Below are positions 1 through 8,863 of a stretch of DNA of 10,721 nt, piece by piece. A model generated the notes under the pieces. That model worked only from the letters and a program-made list of their open reading frames with translations. It was not told where the DNA came from and ran no database searches. Positions within the stretch are counted from its first letter, which is position 1. Each line of letters starts with the position of its first letter. Where the stretch lies: the NCBI GenBank assembly GCA_024811115.1, contig JAKOGH010001125.1:1-10721 (forward strand). The letters are read 5' to 3'. The position numbers and the translations under genes were made by a program. Source of the stretch: Terana coerulea (Eukaryota > Basidiomycota > Agaricomycetes > Polyporales > Phanerochaetaceae).

Positions 1-245
1 GATGAGGAGAGAAGACCGATGGAGGGCAGGCTTTATATGTTCGAGGTGGACGTCAGGCACCGGTCGGCCTCTTGTTGATTCAGAATCAACAAAGCGCGTC
101 AGCGACGTCGCGTTCGCCGCCCGGGCTGACTGGGCTGCTCGCCGAATATGATTCCATTGTACGCCCGGCGATCGTTGGGCCGGTTCGCTCGCAGCGGCCG
201 TCAGTAGCTTCGTGTTCGTGCGCCTGTTTGGCGCATCAATCCAAG
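1..245 (-). repeat. Left copy of an inverted promoter-containing repeat
   Basis: Read on the minus strand, this block matches the plus strand at about 9737-9948. Over the best part (1-96 against 9853-9948) I count 80 identities in 96 ungapped positions, and 12 of the 16 differences are transitions. Homology continues with gaps up to about position 245: blocks around the ATATTCGGC, ACACGAAGCTACT and GATGCGCCA motifs are shared in the same order. The left copy has an extra insert of roughly 25 nt near 185-205. The two copies point outward, away from the 9.6 kb between them. Either two members of a multicopy family lie back to back, or they are the ends of one large element; no transposase is seen between them. 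Confidence 0.85.
32..92 (-). promoter_or_regulatory. Core promoter with 21-bp palindrome and TATA box, leftward
   Basis: A perfect 21-bp palindrome lies at 72-92: 10-bp arms TTGTTGATTC and GAATCAACAA around one central base. On the minus strand a TATAAA box follows at 37-32, exactly 34 nt beyond the palindrome. A pyrimidine-rich stretch follows up to the window edge and is a plausible initiator region. The palindrome resembles the binding site of a homodimeric regulator, but which protein binds it is unknown. The transcript would run leftward out of the window. The same arrangement and spacing recurs at 9857-9917. Confidence 0.65.
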
Positions 246-1292
246 GCATATCATCCAGTTGTCTTCAGCTCCTTGTTAGGGCACTATCCTGCAAATTGTT
301 GAGGCTGGTTCGCGGCTGTACATGCAACTGTGTCCTAGGGTGGAACCTCACTGCAGGGTGGGGTCCAAATCAGAGTGGTTGCCTATTCCGGTTGGACAAC
401 AGCACTCGCGTGTAAAACACGTGGCGCGACACTTTGCCTAGGTCTAGGCCGAGTCATCCTCAATGCTCGCACTCATCGTGACCCAGGACTTGCCTATACA
501 CATATTCTAGGGGTTGAATATATTCGAGTGCCATATATCAACTAGATACGCGCTGGCTCCGCCGACGAAAACCTTGCTTGGGTTTGTACAGGTGTAAACG
601 TGTGCTAATTAAGCAGGACAACGGCGAGGAAGGGAACGGCCGTGGGAAAGGATGGGGCGTTGGGCAAATGCCGGTAGGATGAAAAGTGGCTTCACATTAA
701 AGGTTTCGCAGTTACCTTGCAAGCAAGGTGACTCGTCTAGCGGAGATAGCTTACTGATTTCGCGCGAAAGAGCAATTCCGACGAGGATTGTTTGCGCTCC
801 TTAGATCCGGCAACTCCCGGAAGCTGTCGGTCTGCAACTTTCTAGTCTCACCTCCGTCTAGGTGGCATTTCTAGGCATATCGGAAGGTAAGCTCTCATCT
901 TGAATATAAGTTGTCTGTCTCAATGCCTCTATAGAGCACCTCAAACAACGTGGTTGAGTATCGGTATACAGCCAGCTATCATGTACATCATTCAATTTTT
1001 GAGAAGCTTCACGCAGGTCAAGTACTATGTCAGCGGCATATAACAGCAGGCTTACTTACTTCTCTGGATATACAGGTTGTCTTATGATTTCGAACAGCTA
1101 CTAGTTTGCTGCTTGCGCCAGAATTGCATGTAGTGCATGCGTCTTCTCAAATTCCCGAGCAAGACAGCCGGCTCGTCTTGTGAAGGTGTGAAGAGTCTGG
1201 ACGAATCCCGATTCAGGAGCTCCAGCAAGTCGAAGCTCCCAAACTAGACGTTGACGTCTGGGGCATGGTGTCGGTCTCAGGCTTGTTTTCCA
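246..1292. other. Intergenic stretch without recognisable gene
   Basis: I find no recognisable protein segment on either strand and no long open frame. The only local structure noted is a short hairpin with arms ACCTTGC and GCAAGGT at 714-729. The sequence is of mixed composition and probably includes old unrecognisable remnants and the upstream region of the decayed dynamin gene. Confidence 0.5.
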
Positions 1293-1313
1293 ACCACCAC
1301 CACCACCACCACC
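1293..1313. repeat. (ACC)7 microsatellite
   Basis: Seven consecutive ACC triplets lie about 120 nt upstream of the presumed start of the dynamin remnant, in its 5' flank. Confidence 0.9.
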
Positions 1314-1563
1314 CTCTCATACTCTACAGGCCGTCGTTGACACCCCGTTTCGCCAGCCCTAACAGCATCTTAATTCTTTCTCGTTGCTCCTGAAAAATCG
1401 CATCTATACACTCTCTTATCGAACACTCACTACTATGGCATCCAGCACGCAGGTTGTCTGTTCCATAGCCACATCAGGACCACCATCGGTCACCATCCAG
1501 AACCGGCTGGCTTCGCGTCTATCAGGAAGCCCTCACCACCACCCGCGGTCTTCAAGTTGAGAG

Positions 1564-1617
1564 GTGCGTATGTTATAGACTCTCCGTGATGGAGCGAAAC
1601 TTTAATGGTCTTCCTAG
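1564..1617 (+). other. Predicted intron of the dynamin remnant
   Basis: Donor GAG|GTGCGT and acceptor TTCCTAG, 54 nt. Joining the flanks gives KLRASKRHLILPRIAVA in one frame, the segment that leads into the P-loop. Confidence 0.65.
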
Positions 1618-1705
1618 CGTCGAAGCGGCACTTGATACTCCCGCGAATAGCGGTTGCTGAGACCATTTCTCTGGAAAGACAAGCGTGATTGAAGCAGTGA
1701 CAGGG

Positions 1706-1753
1706 GTCAGTATTCATATCTTGTCTTGTTTGCATGCTGCTTACTCTACGCAG
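1706..1753 (+). other. Predicted intron of the dynamin remnant
   Basis: Donor GGG|GTCAGT (weak) and acceptor ACGCAG, 48 nt. It joins VTG to VRLP in the same frame, as expected for the GTPase segment after the P-loop. A later acceptor at CCTAG (1767) would skip VRL but restore the downstream frame, so splicing here is ambiguous. Confidence 0.55.
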
Positions 1754-2119
1754 GTGCGACTTCCTAGCCTCGAGGAAGCAGCGGTACGACCACCATTGAA
1801 GTGCACTTCTCATCCTCTACAACGCCGTTATCCTATCAAGTCAGCACCAGAACTTATTTCACTGCACATGGTGACCGCTTAGATGTGCCGCTCGATGTCG
1901 ACTTTGGTCCTGTACACACCAAACTCCGTTTCGTTGAACGTGAGATGCATCTTGCGTTTGCATCGCTCTTGAGCCCTTCCAGCCCTGCCGAGACTTTTAC
2001 GAGGATCTCGAACGCAGACATTGCCACTTTTCGCCACGAGCTACTCACGACGAAGAACATACTTCGGGTGCATGTTTCTGGACCGGGATTGTTGAACTGG
2101 ACATTCGTGGAGCTACTAG

Positions 2120-2189
2120 GCACGTATTCCAATGTTCCTCAGGCTCTCATATCTAACCATGCTTCACTTGCTTACACTTTGCTATCCAG
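2120..2189 (+). other. Predicted GC-AG intron of the dynamin remnant
   Basis: Using a GC donor (G|GCACGT) and the acceptor TATCCAG joins ELLG to LRSSPDMASLTAI in one continuous frame that runs on to PMS at 2281. No GT donor gives this frame, so the ancestral donor was probably GTACGT with a T-to-C change. Length 70 nt. Confidence 0.55.
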
Positions 2190-2282
2190 GTCTTCGATCA
2201 TCGCCTGACATGGCAAGCTTGACCGCGATTCACCCGCATTTGGACGAGCACGATATCATTCTCAAAATGACCCCCATGAGTG

Positions 2283-2334
2283 GTATGTACCCTGTCTATT
2301 TGCGCGCAACTCATGCACTGACACCAACGAGCAG
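2283..2334 (+). other. Predicted intron of the dynamin remnant
   Basis: Donor G|GTATGT, branch-like CTGAC at 2318-2322, acceptor GAGCAG, 52 nt. It joins TPMS to ADGSDVCLALLNDVDP in frame, matching the segment before G4 in dynamins. Confidence 0.75.
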
Positions 2335-2400
2335 CAGACGGGAGTGATGTGTGTCTCGCACTGTTGAACGACGTTGATCCCATGAGAGAGCGTACGATCA

Positions 2401-2451
2401 GTGAGTACAGATTCGCACTATGCACGCAATGACCAACTTATTGAATCACAG
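2401..2451 (+). other. Predicted intron of the dynamin remnant
   Basis: Donor TCA|GTGAGT and acceptor ATCACAG, 51 nt. It joins DPMRERTI to SLLSKPDLAFS and so reconstitutes the G4 region in frame. Confidence 0.8.
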
Positions 2452-2714
2452 GTCTTCTGAGCAAACCGGACCTTGCCTTCTCCGGTGGGTCAGCTGAGCT
2501 TGGCGACAATCTCCTCTCTCTGCTGGCAAAGAAGTATCCTCCTACGACAAGCGCTATACATTGCATCTTCACCGGCGTCTCAGATCAGGTCGATGACCTC
2601 GAGATGTTTAGCGAAGATGCAGCGCTGGGCAGGGCCTCTGGAGGCGGGCAATGTAGGGAGGGACGAACTCGTCGTCAAGATCTGGGAGAAGATTGTGCCA
2701 ATCATCTCAGCTAA

Positions 2715-2765
2715 GTACGTACCAGAGAGTCATACATATCCTCATGTGCCGCGTCGCCATTGCAG
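2715..2765 (+). other. Predicted intron of the dynamin remnant
   Basis: Donor AA|GTACGT and acceptor TTGCAG, 51 nt. It joins KIWEKIVPIISA to KVDSQLDECNSALL, a typical join in the stalk region. The intron length is a multiple of three, so the frame also stays open when it is unspliced. Confidence 0.7.
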
Positions 2766-3855
2766 AGTCGACAGTCAGTTGGATGAATGCAACTCCGCCC
2801 TACTTCAGTCTCAGGTCATCAATGACTCAATTCTACGACCTCTCGTCAACAATCTATCACGCGAGTTGGGGTTTATCCTACACCAGGAAACAGGATATCA
2901 GTGCTTCGCTAAGCGGATGCTACGGTCAAGTACGCGTTCGCAAGGATATTCGGAGATCCTGTCCGCCATTCTCCCTCTTGCGGAGAAGCCGCGCTGCTTC
3001 ATGGTCCTGACATCGTCCGCATCATTTTACGTCCCACTTCCCCACGTTCGGGCCGATTTCGAGGGATTGTGAGGCGCAAAACCCGCCCGAGGGGCGTGAA
3101 TAAGGCAGTCAAGGTCAGGCTCGCGAGGAAGTTCCAAGTGACGTGAGAACCTTTATGCAAGATCTGGGTCAACGGGTGTAAGAAGATGCTGAAGGACGTC
3201 TTGGCCGACTTGATTAAACGTCTCTTCAAGCAGCATCCAGATCTAGCTCGTCGATGCTCGTGAGTGCCTTCCGAGCCAGGTTCTTCGTTCGCAATGTTGA
3301 ATGTTTCCTTCATGAAAGGGGTATGGCGACGAGATTTGTCGCCAGAACAAGCAAACCGGTCTGGGTGGAGATCCAGAAGGTTCTGGCGCGCGAGTACCGC
3401 ACTGTCAGCACACTGAACCAACACTACCTCGAGGTCACGCGCGAGGCGGTTCCTCCGCATGTACGCCCGACGGCCTGTTCGAGCTCGCACAGAAGCAGGG
3501 CCAGATCCAGCAGCTGAGCGTCTGGGAGAAAGAAGCAAACGTGGCCGAACTCGAGAGGGTGGAAGTTGAGGGAGCAACCGAGGATCTCAAGAGGCTGAGG
3601 AACTAGACGGAGGTGAGATATCGTGAACCGACGTTCAAGCGCCCCCAGGATTCAGGCAAGCACCTCTACTGGCGTCCCGTCGACCTCTGCCTCGACGCCA
3701 CAGCACATGGCCAGGAGCCTGAGTGACCCCCGACCAAGCGTTTCTGGGATTCCTCGCCCTTCCAAGCGTGGTATCGGGGCGACGGTCGATCGGGCTACGA
3801 CAGAGAGCTGCAGATGATGGCGTACATCCGCGGTTACTTCCAGGTTGCCTATAAG

Positions 3856-3909
3856 GTGCGTAGCGTAGTGTTGTGTTGAGCCTCACGTCTGATGGCCGCT
3901 GTCCTGTAG
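3856..3909 (+). other. Predicted intron of the dynamin remnant
   Basis: Donor AAG|GTGCGT and acceptor CCTGTAG, 54 nt. It interrupts the effector domain exactly between YFQVAYK and RVVDHV, which join into the conserved effector-domain motif. Confidence 0.85.
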
Positions 3910-4115
3910 CGGGTGGTAGACCACGTCACGTCTGCCATCGAGAGCGATCTCATTGCTGAGGCATGTGATTCGTTTAGGGCATTCATCATAGCGGAGCTCA
4001 GCATAGCGAGGGGGCTGCCAAAGCCGAGCAGAAGAGGTGGAGAGAGCTGGCTCAGCGGAAGGCTATGCTCGAGCGACTCACTGCTGAGGTGGTGGCCTTT
4101 GCAAGGGCAGGTTGA

Positions 4116-4378
4116 TCTCTCCCCTCAGCTGACTTTCCACACATCCTATGTACCTTATTCACGCACGTTCATGCCACAGTGGTGGCTCGGCCCCGCCATC
4201 ACTTGGACTGTATCACAAAAATCTTTTCACTGTAGCCGTAAAAATCAAATTAAACTGTATCCATACCCCCACACTTGTACTATGTAGCTAATTCCACATA
4301 CTGAGATTCCAAATCTTGCAGAGTGACAATCACCAGATGTAACTCAAGTGGCTCCATAGTCAATAGAGTGGCGTGAGG
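4116..4378 (+). other. 3' flank of the dynamin remnant
   Basis: Non-coding stretch after the presumed stop, with A-rich runs around 4217-4255 that would suit a fungal 3' end. No independent gene is seen. Confidence 0.4.
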
Positions 4379-4748
4379 TACAGTCGATTGCATATCGTTA
4401 GCCTGATCACAAAAATCCTGCGTGCAGCGGCGTGTGGAGCAAACCTCGCCTAACGCCTCCCAGACCACCAAGCGCCTGGCCGGCGTCCTGAGACAGTAGT
4501 CCCGCTCATGAGCGACTGCCCATAAAATCGCACAATTAATCTTCAGGTGGGTGCTTGAGCAGATACAGTGAGCCATGAACCCTCTGCGATGTTTGAAGCT
4601 GCACCACATTGGTACCGATCCGGGAATGCTGGCCAGGCTCCTTTGGCGCGGGACGCCTAAGGGCGCTTGGGCATCCTTGGTGGGGCAGGCGCCACCTAGA
4701 GGGTCGAGAAGAATTTTGGGTCCGGCTAACGATATGCAATCGACTGTA
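4379..4748. mobile_element. Tc1/mariner- or pogo-type MITE with TA target duplication
   Basis: Perfect 23-bp terminal inverted repeats begin CAGTCGATTGCATATCG at 4381-4403, with the mirror copy at 4724-4746. Each end is bordered by TA (4379-4380 and 4747-4748). A CAGT start next to a duplicated TA is typical of the Tc1/mariner-pogo-Fot1 group of DNA transposons. The 366-bp body contains no credible transposase, so the element would need an enzyme supplied in trans. The perfect repeats suggest a fairly recent insertion. It lies just downstream of the dynamin remnant and 64 bp before the next element. Confidence 0.88.
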
Positions 4749-4812
4749 AACATCCATTCGGTTTCAAACAGACTTATGATAGAAGCGCAAGTGATCGTAT
4801 AGTACAAATATA

Positions 4813-5509
4813 ACTAGTATTTTAAAGTCCGGTCTGGTCCGGTCTTTTGCTATTTTTACTAGGACCAGGACCAGGACTGCTAAAAGACCAGGACTGTAGA
4901 TATAAGACTGGACCAAGACTAGTCTTAGTAGGACTGCAGTCCTTTGCAGTCCTTGACTGGTCCGAACTGGTCCAAGACCAAAGGCAGTCTTTGACCGGTC
5001 TGGACTGGTCTTGGACTAGTCCCAATTAAGTCTTTACCCTGTAAGTCAAATATAACTTGCTGACTATGTGTGTTATATTATTGTTAAGCTAGATTTTGCT
5101 TTTATACTAGTTCTTAGCTTTGAAACTCAATGTATGACTGCACACCACAAGTGTTGAGTGTATTTATTTTCATGGCTTTAGCAAATTTGAATGACTTATA
5201 ACTAAATTCGCTTCAATAGCCAGCAATGAATTGTTACCATTGCTTTAAAACTACAGTTCAAAGACTTTTTCTTGCCAAAGTGGATTTGCATCTTATATTT
5301 TTGATAAATAAGCCCTCAAAACCATCAACACAAGGTATGTATTAAGACCAGTCCTGGACTAGTCCTGACCAGTCTTTAGCAGTCCTAACTTTTTAGCTAC
5401 AGGCAAAGACCAGGACTAGGACCAAGACTGGACTACTATAGGACTGGACCAAAACCAGTCCAGTCTTCAGTCTTTTGTGGTCCTTAGGACTGGACCTTCA
5501 AACACTAGT
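4813..5509. mobile_element. GGACT/AGTCC-rich fold-back element (MITE-like)
   Basis: Both ends start with ACTAGT, and the first 23 nt of each end, read inward, agree at 19 positions. The outer arms (about 4826-5030 and 5342-5498) are made of degenerate GGACTGGTCC/AGTCCT words in both orientations, including a 14-bp perfect palindrome at 4930-4943. Together they form an imperfect inverted repeat, for example GGACTGCTAAAAGAC at 4873 against its mirror near 5370-5386. The 300-bp core is AT-rich and has no gene. ACTAGT at each edge may be the target duplication or part of the terminal repeat; because it is itself palindromic, the sequence cannot decide. Superfamily unknown. Confidence 0.75.
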
Positions 5510-6550
5510 GCGTGGTTGCCCAAGGGGTCGTGACGTGGCAGCACACACAATCTATCCTCTCAATTCTTCCTATAATCGTGTACATTCAGAACAGAAGACT
5601 CCACTGGGCGCCTATAATGCTTACAGTCCGTTTCATCTTCAAAGCTTCATGGCGTACAATTGCAAAGGCATTACATAATGCTAGAGTAGTTCTCATTAAA
5701 CAGACAGCTCACGGGCCATGTCCCGTTTGCGCTGCACTTCCGGTGACTTGTCCGACTTCGGTATCGCACCCCGAGGACAATTCTAAGGGCGACAGTTGTG
5801 ATAGCTGCAAATCGCAATCCGGATAAAGCATTCGTGCGGCACTTGACGGTGGTAGCCCAGGTCCGCGTTGTTATAGTCTATAGACGGGCTAAGCACATTC
5901 ATACAGATCAAGAATCAAATTTTTATAGAAAAAAAGAGATGAAATTACAAAGAGGTAGCAATGTTGACGTCTCCTTAGCCTTAAAATGAACCGGCCAACA
6001 CTTGGTAGACGCCGTAGTTACCAAGCGCTGCAAAATGTTCGAATTTAGAACTTCGAAAGGCGAAAGGGATAGTGCTCACTTGAAAATGCACACATAGCAT
6101 TCGGTGCCTGCTCGGCGGTAGGTCAAAATGCCGAGACCGTCGTCCTCAATCAATGGGGTTCCGAGCGACGATGGATGATGAATCAAGCGAGGTAAGCAGA
6201 AGGTGAAAGCGCTAGTTCGCGTTGCATGGCCGTCTTTCCCGTATCCCAATTAGGTAGCGGCTCTGGTTGCAACCGCTGACCACCAAGCCTGAAAACCCTG
6301 GTTCGCGAAAGGCGCACAAAACAGAAAGTGGCTGTAAGAAAGGTTCCATTGAATATGTGACGCTGTTATTCATTTGGTGAGCGAGGCACTCAATACACTA
6401 GCTGTTGTAGCGCGAATGTGGCGACCTCTGCTAGCCGCCAAGGGAGACGTGATTGTTCTTCTCTCCAATGAAATAACAACGACAGCATCGTATTTCAATC
6501 ACCGTCTGGCGTGGATGACTGTTCGTGCGCGACACATGGGCGTGACGACC
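5510..6550. other. Intergenic stretch without recognisable gene
   Basis: Several short open frames exist on the plus strand (for example 5512-5826 and 6374-6580), but none resembles a known family, shows a domain or has intron-exon logic. I also looked for a tRNA around 6250-6330 and found no convincing fold or internal promoter boxes. Confidence 0.5.
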
Positions 6551-6626
6551 TTGTTTATCACAAACAAATGCGCGCGCTGAGCCCTGAGCGCTAGTCCCGT
6601 GACCTGGTCAGACTCCGGTGTATATA
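6551..6626 (+). promoter_or_regulatory. Possible TATA promoter with upstream inverted repeat
   Basis: TATATA lies at 6621-6626, in a context resembling the TATA region at 9912. Upstream, at 6551-6567, sits an interrupted palindrome (TTGTTT, 5-nt spacer, AAACAA). Its outer arms resemble those of the palindromes at 72-92 and 9857-9877, though it is imperfect and further from the TATA box (53 nt). Moderately suggestive only. Confidence 0.35.
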
Positions 6627-6972
6627 CGAGGGTCGTCTGCCACCCACCTCCAACAGCAGCTTGTCCACAACACCACGTCCTCCATCTCATGCCCTGGCTC
6701 TGAGTACCGAAACGCTCCATTCTGCCTCTGCTACTCCCTAAGGCTTCGCCACTTGCGATGCGCAACTTAACCTCGCCACATTCACGACCGGTGAGCTCGT
6801 ACACCCCTCGTTGTATGCGAATACAACTGCCGAGTTGTCGCTCTGTGTCAAAGAGACCTTCCCACTCTCACTGTTGAAGAGTCAAGATCGTCGAGTGACG
6901 CCACATTCGTTCAACAGCGCATTCCCACTTTGCCACATTCGCAAGAGTCGTCCATAAACCCTTCTCATATAA

Positions 6973-7030
6973 GTGAGTTCGACTTTACATCTATAATCAT
7001 TTGAACGTCTATACCTACTCGTCACCTCAG
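6973..7030 (+). other. Possible intron
   Basis: GTGAGT donor and CACCTCAG acceptor, 58 nt. The length nearly equals that of the first intron of the right-hand unit (10035-10093, 59 nt). No protein frame supports it; it is called from splice signals only. Confidence 0.35.
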
Positions 7031-7057
7031 CGTGACTATATGTTGCGCGAGCTCGTC

Positions 7058-7562
7058 GGGTTCATGTTGGGTTCCATGGTACCCTCTGCTGATCCTTTGG
7101 TTGCATCTGGCAGGCTCCCCAGCTCACCCCTGCCGCGCCTCGTTGCGCCGCGGGCACCACCGTCCGTGGGTTCATGTCGGGCTCCATCGCACCCGCTTTG
7201 GTCGGTGGTAGCGCCCAGTCCTCGGACACCCCCTGTCATGCCTCGTGCATGGCAGGTAAATCGGTGGACGATCGCAGACTTGTACCGAGCACTGTCGCAC
7301 CGCGGGCTTCCGGTGCTCGAAGCTGCCCGGTCGTCCATCGTCCACGGCGCCGCTTCCGAGTGGGCGCGAGCTATGGTCAACGTAACTGGGTTCATGTTAG
7401 GCTCCATCGTACCTCGGCGGTCGTTGGTAGCGTCTAGGCTCCCATGTTCGTCCATCAGCTTCAGCGTCCCGTGGCGCCGTTGGATCCTTTGTCGTACGCA
7501 TCCGCGGGGTTCACGTCGGGCTCCATGGGCTTCCTAGAGGTCCGTGGTAGCGTCCAGGATCC
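7058..7562. repeat. Diverged tandem repeat, about 110-bp period
   Basis: A motif close to GGGTTCATGTCGGGCTCCAT begins at 7058, 7168, 7388 and 7507, giving spacings of 110, 220 and 119. A fifth unit in the double gap has decayed beyond recognition. Each motif is followed, after a short variable part, by a second shared block near GGTAGCGTCCAGG, so the conserved part of a unit is about 56 bp. On the minus strand the units can be read as repeated TMEPNMNP-like peptides within 7036-7455, but the units are not multiples of three and stops interrupt the reading, so I treat them as non-coding. Confidence 0.7.
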
Positions 7563-7847
7563 CCGGGTGCTGCGACTGCTGCCGCGCCTTCGTGCGTGGT
7601 AGGTTGGCCGGATTTTCTTACTCTAGGTTCTCCCACGCGACATTGACACCTTACTCTCTGGACCCATCGTGGTTCCTCAGACGCGATCCTTCGGCATGTC
7701 TCTACCCCTAACTTTCCGCCCGCCAACCGCCGCCTCCCCCTTCTTCACAGATAATGGACAGGCCTTTAGCTTTGTCTGAGTGTGCCTCAAGCCGTCGCCC
7801 TGAGTCGGCAATGCGTCAAGATATCGTCTGAGCCCAGACATCATAAG

Positions 7848-7957
7848 GTGCGTCCCGAGGAGGGCGGGCGTCTTCTGACGTCTGTCCTGGCGCGGACCTT
7901 TACGTGGTCCTCGGGATAAGTAGCTCTCGAGCCATTGGGCTTGAGAGCGAAACCAAC
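7848..7957 (+). ncRNA. Structured RNA element, copy 1 (covarying hairpins)
   Basis: The element begins with a donor-like GTGCGT, followed at once by CCCGAGG (7854-7860), which pairs with CCTCGGG (7909-7915) as a closing stem. Inside is a 12-bp hairpin (7861-7872 with 7877-7888, loop TTCT). After the conserved ATAAGTAGCT comes a second hairpin of 11 bp (7923-7933 with 7938-7948), then GAAACCAAC. Against copy 2, the inner hairpin has two double compensatory changes and the second hairpin four, plus several wobble exchanges, with no pair broken. A 29-nt block (7897-7925) differs at one position. An intron-like end follows: CTAAC at 7996 and CCAG at 8006. I do not recognise the family; it does not match hammerhead, TPP riboswitch or H/ACA consensus. 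Confidence 0.75.
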
Positions 7958-8006
7958 ACGCGTCTTAATTTCTGCTTCATTATCTCCATGAGCATCTAAC
8001 CTCCAG
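7848..8006 (+). other. Possible intron holding the structured element
   Basis: Donor AAG|GTGCGT, branch-like CTAAC (7996-8000) and acceptor CTCCAG, 159 nt, roughly three times the length of the other introns here. The branch-to-acceptor distance is short. The other copy has the same arrangement (166 nt). Confidence 0.45.
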
Positions 8007-8571
8007 TACATTATCAAGAACTTACCTCGTACAAGCTTGGCCCCGTAGTAGTGCGCAATTACTCTGTAATCCTGTATTTCAATTTAATGAACATCCCACC
8101 CTGTCTCTGGATCTCAGATGCGTGCGTGCCGAGGGTTTCGCAGGCGGTCGTGGATCCTGGGGATAGCAGCTTGTGCGAAGCGTAAATAAAGCAATTTCAA
8201 GGGAAATTTTGCGGTCTCCCTACAATACAACAATCAGTATTTTACATCCTGAGTGAAGCCGTGAGTAAAGCCATGACTTACGTATTCAAACTCTGCAGAA
8301 TACATGATGGTCGGTGACAGAGTCGACGCTTCCGGGCGCCTCACGCGACTGCTGTACTTCGCGGCGCTTCCGCTCAACGGCTTCTACTATCACCTCTACC
8401 TTGAAATTTTGAAACCTCACTTTGTTTCTTGTCATCCATCGAAAGAAGTATGGAAGAACCACTGGACCAAACAACGGTCTAATGTCTATAACAAGGCTTT
8501 CCGTCAATACTCAGTATATACACCAGAACCACAGCTCTCAGGTTAAAATATTACAGGATCGGAAAACGCAC
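8007..8571. other. Stretch without a recognisable gene; inversion breakpoint region
   Basis: It contains AATAAA at 8185-8190 and a small direct repeat GAGTGAAGCC/GAGTAAAGCC near 8253-8274. Reading leftward on the minus strand, the first part from 8571 is the 5' portion of the last TBCB intron (donor GTGCGT). Somewhere to its left lies the inferred inversion breakpoint. The open frames here (8286-8507 minus, 8304-8546 plus) are not supported as genes. Confidence 0.45.
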
Positions 8572-8638
8572 GATCCGTCATTCTTGCCTATGGGCTCGCA
8601 CTCGATACCGACCCAAAATTCCCTAACCGTCCCAGAAC

Positions 8639-8680
8639 CTGGTTGTTCCAACCAACCGCACCATCCCCGCTTGTACTAAC
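8639..8680 (-). other. Predicted TBCB intron 4
   Basis: Donor G|GTTAGT and acceptor CAACCAG, 42 nt. It joins EVESVEE to GSGTVREF in frame at the entry of the CAP-Gly domain. Confidence 0.75.
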
Positions 8681-8813
8681 CTTCTTCCACGCTCTCGACT
8701 TCGCATCTTGCGCCGACGGGTATGTTCACCTCTGGGAGAGGCTTTGCAGGTTGTTCGTCTTTCTCCGCGAATCGCCCAATCTTGTGGCGTTGCTTAAATG
8801 TATGTACGGTGTC

Positions 8814-8863
8814 TGTGGCAGGTTAAGCGACATACAGCGCTCAGTACTAAATTCAAGACGCAC
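8814..8863 (-). other. Predicted TBCB intron 3
   Basis: Donor G|GTGCGT and acceptor GCCACAG, 50 nt. It joins EEYAKWK to DTVHTFKQRHKIGRF in frame, precisely the family motif. Confidence 0.85.

Larger units (their letters stand above)
1435..4115 (+). pseudogene. Decayed dynamin-superfamily GTPase gene
   Basis: The dynamin order is readable across three frames. The G1 P-loop region reads LILPRIAVA, then GDHFSGKTSVIEAVTG (about 1632-1705). The G2 region reads RGSSGTTTIEV, without the usual RCP. A segment HVSGPGLLNWTF leads into G3. G4 is SKPD at 2460-2471, after DVDPMRERTI. The middle/stalk region follows, including STLNQHYLEV near 3410. The C-terminal GTPase effector domain has MMAYIRGYFQVAYK (ends 3855) and ends RLTAEVVAFARAG plus stop at 4113-4115. 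Lesions: a frameshift inside the P-loop (near 1657), a net +2 insertion after VRLP (1766-1770), G3 DLPG changed to ELLG, a frameshift near 2620, TGA for an expected Trp at 3144, a frameshift near 3450, in-frame TAG 3604 and TGA 3724, and a frameshift near 4010. The ATG at 1435 is plausible, but its frame does not reach the P-loop frame. In the family these are membrane-remodelling GTPases. This copy cannot give a working GTPase unless the assembly is at fault. Confidence 0.88.
6650..8190 (+). ncRNA. Possible spliced non-coding transcription unit, left copy
   Basis: Downstream of the TATA box at 6621 the order is: a C-rich, ORF-poor first exon, a 58-nt intron (6973-7030), an array of about 110-bp repeats (7058-7562), an intron-like segment carrying a structured element (7848-8006), and an AATAAA at 8185-8190. 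This parallels the order of parts after the promoter at 9857. No convincing protein frame crosses the unit. Both ends of the transcript are inferred, and the whole unit is a hypothesis. Confidence 0.3.

Noticed and set aside
5512..5826. 104-codon plus-strand frame after the fold-back element
   Set aside because: No recognisable domain, no coding-like features and no homology that I can name; probably random.
6241..6330. tRNA-like stretch with GGTTCGCG
   Set aside because: No acceptor stem pairing or A-box at proper spacing could be found.
7036..7455. 139-codon minus-strand frame with repeated peptides
   Set aside because: It follows from the tandem DNA repeat. The neighbouring unit at 7507 has a stop in this frame, and the spacings are not multiples of three.
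8286..8507. Minus-strand frame with IRPLFGPVV, resembling the CAP-Gly end of TBCB (CRPNFGVF)
   Set aside because: The true last exon is found at 9490-9613. The resemblance here covers only a few residues and the flanks do not fit; chance is more likely than a second copy.
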